From: Anomaloglossus baeobatrachus
Taxonomy: Eukaryota; Chordata; Amphibia; Anura; Aromobatidae
Reading direction: 5' to 3'
DNA: 64,000 nucleotides
Assembly: GCF_048569485.1 (NCBI RefSeq)
Contig: NC_134354.1
Location: 396,252,170-396,316,169, forward strand
The number at the start of each line of letters is the position of its first letter. Positions within the stretch are counted from its first letter, which is position 1. Both the position numbers and the translations under genes were made by a program. Below the pieces are notes generated by a model. That model worked only from the letters and a program-made list of their open reading frames with translations. It was not told the origin of the DNA and made no database searches. Below, piece by piece: positions 59,101 to 64,000 of the stretch.

Positions 59101-59671
59101 GGTGCCATGTGTCCTGGTACATGTGAATACAGCCCTACCTAAGTACAGTCACATATAGGCACCCTGTCCGGCAGGTGGAGAGCGGTGCCATGTGTTCTGG
59201 TACATGTGAATACAGCCCTACCTAAGTACAGTCACATATAGGCACCCTGTCCGGCAGGTGGAGAGCGGTGCCATGTGTCCTGGTACATGTGAATACAGCC
59301 CTACCTAAGTACAGTCACCTATAGGCACCCTGTCCGGCAGGTGGAGAGCGGTGCCATGTGTCCTGGTACATGCACATGTCCAGGTGGCTCCACACTGTGG
59401 CGCATGGCTATGTAGGACCTGGGCCCCCCAGAAGGACTCCTCTATACACCCCCTGTGCTGGGTTTCCATCAGACACATTGCATGTATGAAGTATAACTCT
59501 AGACGTGATACCACGGCGGTGACCTGTGATATACCTGTATCTGAGCCACTTACACACATGGGCAATGCTGCAGTGTGCACCTAGACTGAGGGTCTCCAGG
59601 CAGCTGACAGAAGGAAGCCCACCACTAATACCCCTACCCGCCTCCTCCCGTCTCACCTTGTAGGTCGCCAT
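38077..59671 (-). CDS. MYCBP: MYCBP, c-Myc-binding protein (AMY-1), complete gene of five coding exons
   Basis: Joining 59657-59671, 42113-42185, 41742-41790, 40645-40774 and 38077-38121 gives 312 nt, or 103 codons plus stop. All introns are GT-AG and all phases agree. Seen: MATYK, then AADSKREQFRRYLEK, VLDTLTK, LYEEPEKPN, a variable linker, and a charged helix with heptad-like leucines (residues about 60-90), ending LAQ..P...EKRPE. Human MYCBP is also 103 residues with this order of motifs. Known role: a small helical protein that binds the c-Myc N-terminus and stimulates E-box transcription, and also associates with AKAP scaffolds. The neighbour RRAGC on the same strand matches human gene order. 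Intron 1 (17.5 kb) is swollen by mobile elements. Confidence 0.95.
38416..38822. repeat. 57-bp direct repeat in MYCBP intron 4
   Basis: AAATCTCCAATTTTGACAGA ... GTGTCAAACAGCTTGAAATG occurs at about 38416-38470 and again at 38766-38822 with only a few differences. The copies are in direct orientation, separated by about 300 bp of non-coding DNA. Origin unknown. Confidence 0.7.
38887..39467. mobile_element. TTAA-flanked non-autonomous element, split by a hAT MITE
   Basis: Ends AAGGGTTGTCCACTTG and the inverse AGGGGCTATCCGCCACTTGG next to TTAA (38883-38886, 39468-39471). It is the same end type as the element at 27045-28113. Located in MYCBP intron 4. Confidence 0.55.
38932..39183. mobile_element. 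hAT MITE with perfect 8-bp duplication
   Basis: A 252-bp element, TAGTGTTGAGCGAGTACTCG ... GCAACGCTA, flanked by GTTGTTAC at 38924-38931 and 39184-39191. Inner inverted stretches (CTACTTAGTGAGTA and its inverse) make it a foldback. The 8-bp duplication is typical of hAT elements. Confidence 0.75.
39838..39960. mobile_element. Harbinger-like MITE, family A, truncated (copy 6)
   Basis: Left end AGGCCCAGTCACATGAAACA after TAA at 39835-39837, followed by the internal AACTTACCAGCGATCCCAAC and its inverse. The sequence of the family stops near GACGCTCCAGC; no right end. In MYCBP intron 4. Confidence 0.6.
40645..40774 (-). CDS. MYCBP: MYCBP coding exon 4
   Basis: 130 nt: completes Asp46, then residues 47-89 (FLKQHMGAA ... 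ENKELKAK). It holds most of the C-terminal helix. The acceptor has a poor pyrimidine tract and the donor GTTAAT is weak. A run of 22 T (minus strand) begins 16 nt past the donor. Confidence 0.95.
41165..41627. repeat. Possible MITE in MYCBP intron 3
   Basis: A segment with paired motifs (GGAATGCGATAAAACATCGC ATTCC, TCGCATTAGTCCCTGTGTGG) and loosely matching ends AGGCCTAACACACAC and the inverse of GTGTGGCTCCGGCCT. No clear target duplication. Confidence 0.35.
41742..41790 (-). CDS. MYCBP: MYCBP coding exon 3
   Basis: 49 nt, Val30 (completed) to residue 45 plus two bases of Asp46. The acceptor CTGTTTCAG is strong; the donor is GTATCC. It encodes VLVELYEEPEKPNNALD. The intron between exons 2 and 3 is 322 bp. 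Confidence 0.95.
42113..42185 (-). CDS. MYCBP: MYCBP coding exon 2
   Basis: 73 nt, residues 6-29 plus the first base of Val30. The acceptor is TCTCCTAG and the donor GTGAAC. It encodes AADSKREQFRRYLEK and VLDTLTK, the best-conserved part of the N-terminus. Confidence 0.95.
42856..43853 (+). pseudogene. Tc1-like transposase, decayed
   Basis: Plus-strand frames show LTGSEKSKIVRCLAEGCSSL and EIAKLLKRDHRTIKRF (paired helix-turn-helix), a KKRVGKK basic stretch, WTDEMRVTLDGP (first Asp), a degraded QDNAPSHA-like region, and SPDLNP where the usual IEN(L)W is shortened to MW, removing the third acidic residue. Several stops and frame changes are present. Active relatives cut and paste at TA; this one is dead. 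Confidence 0.8.
43954..45667 (+). mobile_element. Penelope-like element with inverted terminal repeats
   Basis: A left repeat (about 43964-44335) and an inverted right copy (about 45190-45530) share GCAGGATAACTCGTTTATTC, CCTAATCAATAGGCGAAACG and ACTCTATAGTTCTACC. Coding remnants lie between, with the endonuclease near the right repeat. Inverted terminal repeats around a GIY-YIG gene are typical of PLEs. It interrupts the Tc1 at 42643-45898, whose sequence resumes at ATATATTTGG near 45668. No long target duplication could be fixed. Confidence 0.75.
44777..45205 (+). pseudogene. Penelope-like GIY-YIG endonuclease fragment
   Basis: A 142-codon open frame: CGNCRFCNLHLTGC (cysteine-rich linker), then KFVVYVVFCNCGRFYIGKT, LYTRFREH, SPRLITHVRDQHEG and GGDLHKLLLQTEAKLKINYG. 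These correspond to the GIY and YIG strands, the catalytic Arg in TRFREH and the conserved tail of PLE endonucleases. The enzyme nicks target DNA for reverse transcription. The upstream reverse transcriptase is reduced to short broken pieces (44340-44776), so the copy is inactive as a whole. Confidence 0.8.
45900..46123. other. MYCBP intron 1 spacer with end of a TTAA-type element
   Basis: CAGACAACCCCTTTAA near 46064-46079 matches the right end of the TTAA-flanked elements. Its left end was not found. No gene. Confidence 0.4.
47363..49396 (-). CDS. hAT transposase, catalytic and dimerisation domains
   Basis: An open frame of 677 codons. Seen: FTTDTW (first catalytic Asp, residue 10, with the following W), AVCDNAAN (second Asp, about residue 149), the CxxH motif C168-M-A-H171, CDVATRWNST, and a long acidic low-complexity insertion (about 355-425). 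It ends with the hAT C-terminal dimerisation region ILSCPAASVVSERVFSAAG, whose Glu (about 629) completes the RNase H-like triad. The frame begins in mid-domain: the upstream frame (49389-50273) overlaps it by 8 nt in another register within a GTGTGTG run. A 2-bp change or a splice would link them. The enzyme would excise and reinsert the element. Confidence 0.85.
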   Translation of the reverse strand: MCERVHFTTDTWTSKHGQGRYMSLTGHWVTMVIDGEGSAAQVLPSPRLVCQSSVCPSSATASASSTSSGSSTSAPSLPGQATSVLTAQKESRTPHYYAGSRAQRHQAVFTLTCLGNRSHTAEELWSALPSEFNKWLSPLNLQPGKAVCDNAANLGAALRLGKVTHVPCMAHVLNLVVQQFLTHYPGLDGLLNRARKLSAHFRRSSAAAERLASLQKSFGLPVHRLKCDVATRWNSTLHILQRLWQHRRALVQYVMTYSLGQRDAEVGQITLMEWSQIKDLCTLLHSFDMATNMFSADNAIISMTIPVIYMLEHTLNTIRSQGVGQQEGDELQEDSYAQDTTTSPRSRRSSSPRRQAWEHGGQGSTRAHGSRRDVEEGAGGHEEMEDELSMDMEDSASEGDLGQISVERGWGEMSEEERMVSTSMPQTQRGLGPHGCARHMSAFLLHYLQHDPRIVKIRSDDDYWLATLLDPRYKSKFCDIIPAIERDARMQEYQQKLLLDLRSAFPPNNRAGAGSESPSCNLTNMGRSRHLQQSTRTSRTVSGAGNSNFMESFHNFFRPSFARPPETTSLTHSQRLERMIQEYLQMNIDAMTLQMEPCSFWASNLEKWPELSSYALEILSCPAASVVSERVFSAAGCVLTDKRTRLSSDNVDRLTFIKMNKSWIQKEFTTPVSSWGE
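49389..50273 (-). CDS. hAT transposase, BED-finger part
   Basis: An open frame of about 290 codons. Near its N-terminus it has ACSFFNIEKDRPNYMICKIC and later SLTTSSMNRRMNKYHMARW, fitting a BED-type zinc finger (Cys pair, then Leu-rich helix with His) that binds the transposon ends. Next comes a Ser/Thr/Pro-rich linker, then KRLTLSLCKLLATEMLPFRLVD and FSKKGVPALH, the helical lead-in to the catalytic domain. It stops 8 nt past the start of the downstream frame. It may be an exon or a frame broken by microsatellite slippage. Confidence 0.7.
   Translation of the reverse strand: MRLPGQSRSTGSTSTTASSATTLPLSIIRGGSTGRMASKPCLACSFFNIEKDRPNYMICKICHGSLSRGQNLSSLTTSSMNRRMNKYHMARWESHRAAMRPSGANHPPPAPSSASARSSSSRTVGTAVAPVFPPTTSTTVTATGSLLGRSSVVLEGETSECVQLSQTSIAPTLDEGNIMSPPALSSQTCIFPGTPYSTPSTHSSQISVPQMWSNKRPFPATHDKAKRLTLSLCKLLATEMLPFRLVDTQDFRDLMSIAVPQYQMPSRHYFSKKGVPALHQHVAHNITASLRNCV
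50198..50560 (-). other. hAT upstream frame, acidic, possible N-terminal exon
   Basis: A 120-codon frame rich in Asp/Glu (NEEHTDEDETQIPDWDDN) lies between the first hAT frame and the BED-finger frame, overlapping the latter in another register. It probably belongs to the transposase N-terminus or to an intron boundary; sequence alone does not decide. Confidence 0.4.
50569..51078 (-). CDS. hAT upstream frame, basic/serine-rich N-terminal protein
   Basis: Starts at a true ATG (MSGKMTDAGGKGKRRGGKGKK), with a Lys/Gly/Arg-rich start that could act as a nuclear-localisation signal. It is followed by a Ser/Thr-rich region with no known fold over 169 codons. It precedes the BED-finger frames in the same direction. 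I infer it is the N-terminal exon of the transposase or a small accessory protein. Confidence 0.5.
   Translation of the reverse strand: MSGKMTDAGGKGKRRGGKGKKGFVRGEGGKAPLSSAEERPSTSKSKMSTTYRGQSDVLPFLRTRTGTKVDDGQKRKMLEWISSGPTSALSSTSTTASKKHQSSELSSQSNLLSPSSEVSISPAQYGGTEMAESAELFSHTIAWESEVCSQATVSTEQEMVCSDVQNLCD
52332..52724. other. MYCBP intron 1 spacer, nothing recognised
   Basis: No conserved coding sequence. A short GACAACCCCTTTA near 52481-52493 is again reminiscent of a TTAA-element right end, without partner. Confidence 0.35.
52729..54397. mobile_element. TTAA-flanked element (AGGGAAGGTATCG ends), split by a MITE
   Basis: Near-perfect ends AGGGAAGGTATCGCG and inverse AGGGAAGGTATCGTC, both next to TTAA (52725-52728, 54398-54401). 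TTAA targets point to the piggyBac superfamily. No transposase frame. The MITE at 53410-54065 was inserted later. Confidence 0.65.
53410..54065. mobile_element. Harbinger-like MITE, family A (copy 8)
   Basis: Ends GGTACCTTCACACTTTAGCG and the inverse AGGGGTGCTTCACACACAGC, flanked by TAG (53407-53409, 54066-54068). The interior has paired GGTTACCCGATGTTTACC cassettes and AGCGATC motifs as in copy 1. Confidence 0.7.
54402..55358. other. MYCBP intron 1, decayed repeat DNA
   Basis: No gene. Contains a G-rich run (54815-54837) and a pure G run (55089-55106). The stretch at 55205-55290 (CCTGTCACATGCCTTGAGTG, GTGGCAGGTGGAGAGCAGTG) resembles the founder of the 83-bp minisatellite at 57735-59370. Confidence 0.45.
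55373..56582. mobile_element. Penelope-type foldback, A-B-A / A'-B'-A' structure, 14-bp target duplication
   Basis: Target GCCACAGGGTACTG is duplicated at 55359-55372 and 56583-56596. Segment A (TGTCTGAACTGGGTGC ... CAATAGAGCCCCAACACTAC) runs 55373-55620, B 55620-55811, and a shortened A 55812-55941. From 55942 the order is repeated in inverse: A', B', A'. No coding sequence. The AB junction TTTGCACCCAGTTCAGACAT is shared with the foldback at 17938-18496. Confidence 0.75.
56597..57720 (+). mobile_element. LTR-like or unclassified remnant in MYCBP intron 1
   Basis: Sequence flanking the foldback continues here. It later carries CCACAGGTGGCGTCACAAGA (57520-57540) and CACCTCGGGGTCACG, loosely like the LTR-like remnants at 7050-8183 and 9843-10800. 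It is non-coding and old; class uncertain. A C run lies at 57687-57702. Confidence 0.3.
57735..59370. repeat. 83-bp minisatellite, about 19-20 copies, beside MYCBP exon 1
   Basis: The unit holds GGCACCCTGTCCGGCAGGTG, GAGAGCGGTGCCATGTGTCC and TACATGTGAATACAGCCC. Copies are almost identical from about 57800 to 59290, with rare variants (GCCGTGCC in the first, GTGTTCTGG near 59190). The array sits in intron 1, ending about 290 bp from the exon 1 donor. Confidence 0.95.
59657..59671 (-). CDS. MYCBP: MYCBP coding exon 1
   Basis: Encodes MATYK (residues 1-5) and is followed by donor GTGAGA. The human protein starts MAHYK, then AADSK in the next exon, so the junction is conserved. Phase 0 at the 3' end. 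It lies 287 bp from the 83-bp minisatellite and just downstream of a CpG-rich promoter. Confidence 0.9.
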
Positions 59672-60000
59672 CGGCTCTGCTGTAGCTTCAGGTTTGTTCA
59701 CCAACAATCACCCCAGTAACCAACTAGGAGGGTGAACACGCATGCGCAGTTATTAGCGTCCGGTACAGAGGGTGTGTTACTGACGCATGCGCAATTAGGC
59801 GATCGAATAGCTCATTACCAGCTCAGCTGTGAAGCGAGCGCGCACTGGGTTGTCTGATTACAAGATGGAGAGACATAAGAAGGCGCAGACTGCCTGACAT
59901 TGTGCCGCCATTGTGTACCGCACCGGGCGTTATATCCGGCGGCTGCAGTATAGCCTGCCTGGGGCAGAGGCAGGACACATGGCCCCGGGGTATCAGGGCT
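59672..60000 (-). promoter_or_regulatory. MYCBP: MYCBP promoter region with two NRF1-type sites
   Basis: CpG-rich DNA upstream of the MYCBP ATG. Two copies of CGCATGCGCA (59739-59748 and 59784-59793, 45 bp apart) match the NRF1 core with one mismatch each. TGCCGCCATTGTG (59903-59915) resembles a YY1 site. There is no clear TATA box. Site function is inferred. Confidence 0.55.
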
Positions 60001-60324
60001 GACCACCTGGTGCTCACACAAGCACACCTGTCATTCACCCTAATGGCCGCTGCACACCTGCCTGGCTCTATACTGTGGACAGATGAGCCCTGTAGATTAT
60101 GGAGTAAGAAGGCAATGCGTCCCAAAATGTTTAACCCGTGCAATACCAGGACACTGGCCCCATTCCTGACCAGGCACATTTTATTTTTCATACATGCGGT
60201 TTTAAGAGCTCAAAAATGTTATCTCAATCGGATATTCAAATAATGTGTGCACCCTTCTTTTGTTAGGCATACTTGTAGTATTGGACACCAGGCGTGGCCT
60301 ATCCGGGGACTAGCGTGGTGCCCG

Positions 60325-62465
60325 ATAAGCAACAGTCAATAAGCGTCTGGTGCCCAATACCACAAATAGGCAACGCCACCCAGTCCTGATATGCGACAGC
60401 CAAGAAGAGTCTGGTCCTCAATACTGCAAATAGGCAATGCCGCCCAGTCCCCAATAAGCGACCTCAAATAAGCATCTGGTCCCCGATACTGCAAATAAGC
60501 AACACCACACAGTGGCCGATACGCAACAGCCAATAAGCATCCGGTCCCCAATACTGCAAATAGACAACGCCGTCCTGTCCTCAACAAGTGACAGCGAATA
60601 AGCGTCTGGTCCCTGATACTGCAAATAGGCATCGTGTCAAGTCACTAATAAGTGACATCCAATAAGCATCTGGCCCCAATACTGCAAAATAGGCAGCACC
60701 ACTCGGTCCCCAATAAGCAACAGCAAATAATCGTCTGGTCCCCGATATTGGAAATATGCAACACCATCCGTTCCCCAATAAGCAACAGTAAATTAGCGTC
60801 TGGTCCCAGATATTACAAATAGGCAATACTGCCCGGTCCCCAATAAGTGACAGCAAATAATCGTATGATCCAGAATACCACAAATAGGCAGCGCCGCAGA
60901 GTCCCATTATGTGACAGTCAGTAAGCGTCTGGCCTCTGATACTGCAAATAGGCAGTAGTGCCACCCGGTTCACAATAAGCGACAGCCAATAAGCTTCTGG
61001 TTGCACATAGGTAACACCACCCAGTCCCCAATACGCAAAAGCAAATTAGCATCCGGTCCCCAATACTGCAAATAGGCAACTCTGCCCGGTCCCCAATAAG
61101 TGTCTGGTCCCCAATACTGCAAACAAGCAACCTTGGAGAAAAAACAAAAAGCCAGCACCAAATGTGCACTCCAGCACTAAAAATTCCAAACTGTACTTAT
61201 TATAAAATTTTGAGATGTTTGGCAAAAAAATTGCAATTTCTTGAGCTACCTCGCCACGTCACGGCAAATCTCATTTGGGGCAGTCCTACACTAAAATATT
61301 TTTATAAAATGTGCCATACGGCCTCACATATGAATAGTAGAACTGCTCTTAGCAGCACTCACCTGGTCTATTTCAATCCCGTACCCATGACTGAGTCATG
61401 GCTGTGGGCGGGACAGGTCCAAGCAAATGCTGCATGAAGTAAATAGCCTGTGGACAAAGCCTGATGACTTAATGTGAACAGTCACCAACCGCCAAAATCT
61501 AGACAGATGGAATACATCCCAAATTGGGGTGCATAGCAAGGTGGAGGTCAACCACCGACCAATTCAATGAAGAAAAAACAAAAAGCCAGCACCAAATGTG
61601 CACTTCAGCACTAAACATTCCAAACTGTACTTATAAAATTTCATGCAGCATTTGCTTGGACCTGTCCCGCCCACAGCCATGACTCAGTCATGGGTACGGG
61701 ATTGAAATAGACCAGGTGAGTGCTGCTAAGAGCAGTTCTACTATTCATATGTGAGGCCGTATGGCACATTTTATAAAAATATTTTAGTGTAGGACTGCCC
61801 CAAATGAGATTTGCCGTGACGTGGCGAGGCAGCTCAAGAAATTGCAATTTTTTGCCAAAAATCTCAAAATTTTTTATAATAAGTACAGTTTGGAATTTTT
61901 AGTGCTGAAGTGCACATTTAGTGCTGTCTTTTTGTTTTTCTTCAAACAAGCAACCTTGCACGGTCCCCAATAGGCTCCAGCCAATAACCATCTGGTCCCC
62001 GATACTGCAAGTAGGCAGTGCCACTCGGTCCCCAATAGGTGACATCCAATAAGTGGCTGGTCCTCAATACTGCAAATAGGCAACGCCACTCGCTCCCAAA
62101 TACTGCAAATAGGCAACGCTGCCTGGTCCCTGATGCTGCAAATATGCAACGTTACCCGGTCTCAGATACTGAAAATAGGCAACGCCGCCTAGTCCCCGAT
62201 ACTGCAAATGGACAACGATGCTCGGTCCAAAATAAGCGACAGCAAATAAGTGTCTGGTCCCGAATAATGCAAATAGAAAACACCACCTGGTCGCCAATAC
62301 GCGACAACCATTAAGTGGCTCGATCCAGATACTGCAAATAGACAACGCCAGCTGGTCGTCAATACTGAAAATAGGCAATGCCGCCCGATTCCCCAATACA
62401 CGACAACCAATAAGCAGCTGCTCCCCGATACTGCAAATAAGCAACACCGCCTGATCCCCAATAAG
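60325..62465. repeat. Degenerate tandem repeat, unit about 65 bp, about 20 copies
   Basis: The unit has AATAAGCGTCTGGTCCCCGA, TACTGCAAATAGGCAACGCC and GCCCGGTCCCCAATAAGCGA. Spacing between CTGGTCC motifs is about 64-65 bp. Copies are clearly diverged. The array is interrupted by the foldback at 61135-61943. Open frames on the minus strand here are repeat products. Confidence 0.85.
61135..61943. mobile_element. Foldback element with 300-bp arms and 14-bp target duplication
   Basis: Target AAACAAGCAACCTT at 61121-61134 and 61944-61957. Arms 61137-61437 and, inverted, 61640-61941 are nearly identical. A further partial copy of the element's end (AAAAAACAAAAAGCCAGCAC) lies in the loop at 61567-61639. 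No coding sequence. The duplication length and arm structure match the Penelope-type foldbacks elsewhere in the window, but no PLE motif is seen. Confidence 0.7.
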
Positions 62466-62479
62466 TAGAGCAGAATTTG

Positions 62480-63670
62480 GGGTGCACAGTGGAATGAATC
62501 CGAGGTGCTAGTGGACTAGTTGTAGTTTACACCTTATGATAGTTCAAAATTCACCACTGCACTCTCTATTTCTGATGCAAAGTGCAGTCTTTTAATGGAT
62601 GCAGATATAAAATAGACAAGCAACAAATAGAGTTTAACATTTCGACCAGTGTGGTCTTGTTCACAAATAGTCGCTAGAAAAAGATAAAATATATACATTA
62701 AGTGTACAAAAAATTATTACAATATATACACAATTATACGAGTATCTACAAACAGATGCAGATGAAAATAAGGCAATAATAAATGCTACATGCTGGTATA
62801 TTCCATTTCCTGAATGATACTCATATTGTGAGAAATTACAGCAGCTTCAATACATTTGTACAGGATTCTCCTGTGTTTTCAGATCATAAGTACTTAGTAC
62901 GACGCACAAAAGAGCGCAAACACAACATCATAAGATTTTCATCATCAGAGAATATTGGAACAACATTATAACTGATATTATGACATTATAACTGATCAAC
63001 TTGATTCTCACATAGTCAATAGGTACAGTGTGACAGTACCAATTATGGGATACAAGCAATATAAAATTGACATGAATGAAAGCAGTTACAGGGACTTTAA
63101 CCTAATCCAATATGGACATGAATTCTGTAGAATTTTGCCTAGATGTATTAGGTATTGTACTCAAAGAAATGTTTTGGGTTTTTTTTGCAGTGACTTTTAC
63201 ATACAGACATGTGGGAGACCGCGATGGGGTCGAATGTGGCCCCCGCATTTACAAACCTATACAGCAATACGTTCGAAAAGATGCATATTTCAACTAACCC
63301 CCTGTATAGACAGCACACCAACTGCTGGTATCAATTTATAGATTAATTTGGTAAGACCAGAATTGACCTTCTCCCTTAATTTCAATAAAACTGAAATAAC
63401 ATTCCTTGACACAAAAATCCTCAAAAATGGAGAAGGCCTCTTGACAACAGACATCTTTGCAAAACCGACAGACTGCAACGGATTACTACTCTATAGTAGC
63501 TGCCACCCAAGATCCACTAAAGATAGCTTGCCACGTTCACAGTTTCATCGGCTTTCACACATAGTCTCGGACACTAACAACTTACCCCTACGTCTGAACA
63601 AGATGGCACAAAAATCTTTAGCCCTTAATTACCCGTCAAATTTATTAAAAACCAAAGCAGAAAGAACTGT
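62480..63670 (+). mobile_element. Penelope-like element, fragment
   Basis: A terminal-repeat-like stretch (62530-62700) includes AACATTTCGACCAGTGTGGT, followed by TTGTTCACAAATAG. Reverse transcriptase remains lie at 63345-63670. The stretch between is not recognised. The right end is lost in a CGTGTGACA-rich repeat (63670-63790). Confidence 0.6.
63348..63670 (+). pseudogene. Penelope-like reverse transcriptase fragment
   Basis: Frame with EITFLDTKI, LTTDIFAKPTDCNGLLLYSS, CHPRSTKDSLPRSQFHRL and SHIVSD, the conserved block downstream of the polymerase active site in PLEs. It is more diverged from the copy at 24063-24404 than recent sisters would be, so it is a different lineage or older. The catalytic region and endonuclease are not seen here. 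Confidence 0.75.
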
Positions 63671-63839
63671 ACGTTTTGGACATCCGTTTGGCCGTCCATG
63701 TGTCATCTGTGTGACATTCTTGTGCCGTCCGTGTGACAAGTGTGTGTGTGACATCAATGTGACCGGTAACGGAATAAAATGGATGATACTGGAGTGAATG
63801 GTTTTTTTATGTGTAAAAGATGTGCAAAGCCAGAAAAAT

Positions 63840-63960
63840 GATAGATACCGTAAATGCCAGATAAATAAATATATAGAGATAGATAGCTAATAGATACAGC
63901 TGATAGATACGTAATAGATAGATAGATAATTGATAGATAACTAGATAGCTTGTACAGCTT
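63840..63960. repeat. (GATA)n-rich simple repeat
   Basis: Irregular GATAGATA and TAGATAGAT runs near the right edge. Confidence 0.8.
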
Positions 63961-64000
63961 TCAGTAGAGCAAACATATAATTTTAGAAACAAGTGACGTG

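Noticed and set aside
57735-59370. CRISPR-like or centromeric satellite array
   Set aside because: Head-to-tail units without unique spacers, in an animal gene intron; a minisatellite explains it.
60336-61169. Repeat-containing proteins with VAYLQY and GTRCLFAVAY motifs
   Set aside because: Products of the 65-bp degenerate array; the unit is not a multiple of three and frames drift.
59672-64000. GJA9, the next gene upstream of MYCBP in human
   Set aside because: No connexin-like frame (no transmembrane blocks with conserved cysteine triplets) was seen on either strand; it may lie beyond the window.

Overview
This is animal nuclear DNA, most likely from an amphibian (probably a frog) with a large, transposon-rich genome. 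The pointers are two spliced vertebrate genes and a repeat mix of DIRS, Tc1, Penelope-like (PLE), Tx1/L1-like, hAT and many Harbinger-like elements. The species cannot be named from the sequence alone. Only the two host genes, both on the minus strand, look under constraint; nearly everything else is nested mobile DNA or tandem repeat.

Host genes. (1) RRAGC, a Rag GTPase of the amino-acid/mTORC1 pathway: coding exon 1 lies at 4565-4750, the promoter is to its right, and the rest of the gene runs off the left edge, so 1-4564 is intron 1. (2) MYCBP (AMY-1): five small coding exons at 59657-59671, 42113-42185, 41742-41790, 40645-40774 and 38077-38121. Together they encode 103 residues, the same length as human MYCBP. 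RRAGC and MYCBP are neighbours on the same strand in human, so this is conserved linkage. The spacer between them (about 33 kb) and MYCBP intron 1 (about 17.5 kb) are filled with mobile elements.

Layout. 1-4564: RRAGC intron 1, with a Harbinger-like MITE (1760-2320) and a G-rich 35-bp minisatellite (2472-4477) ending about 90 bp from the splice donor. 4751-5160: RRAGC promoter with a perfect CLEAR/E-box palindrome. 5.2-12.1 kb: MITEs, LTR-like remnants and a deleted Tc1. 12.2-15.4 kb: an unclassified repeat split by a PLE-derived foldback. 16.0-16.7 kb: a 5'-truncated L1/Tx1-like LINE. 17.5-19.7 kb: a Tc1 split by a PLE foldback. 20.9-23.3 kb: a pile-up of MITEs. 23.4-28.3 kb: a PLE cut up by three later DNA elements. 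28.3-32.7 kb: a DIRS retrotransposon fossil. 34.8-35.6 kb: another MITE. 38.1-42.2 kb: MYCBP exons 5 to 2. 42.6-45.9 kb: a Tc1 split by a PLE. 46.1-52.3 kb: a Harbinger-like MITE split by a young 5.5-kb hAT with long transposase frames. 52.7-54.4 kb: a TTAA-flanked element split by another MITE. 55.4-56.6 kb: a PLE-type foldback. 57.7-59.4 kb: an 83-bp minisatellite next to MYCBP exon 1. 59.7-60.0 kb: MYCBP promoter. 60.3-62.5 kb: a degenerate array of about 65 bp with another foldback inside. 62.5-63.7 kb: a PLE fragment.

The most interesting structural signal is a set of four PLE-type foldback insertions, each flanked by a 13-15 bp target duplication. The most interesting regulatory signal is the CLEAR palindrome at the RRAGC promoter. 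Each of the two genes also carries a minisatellite immediately beside its first exon.
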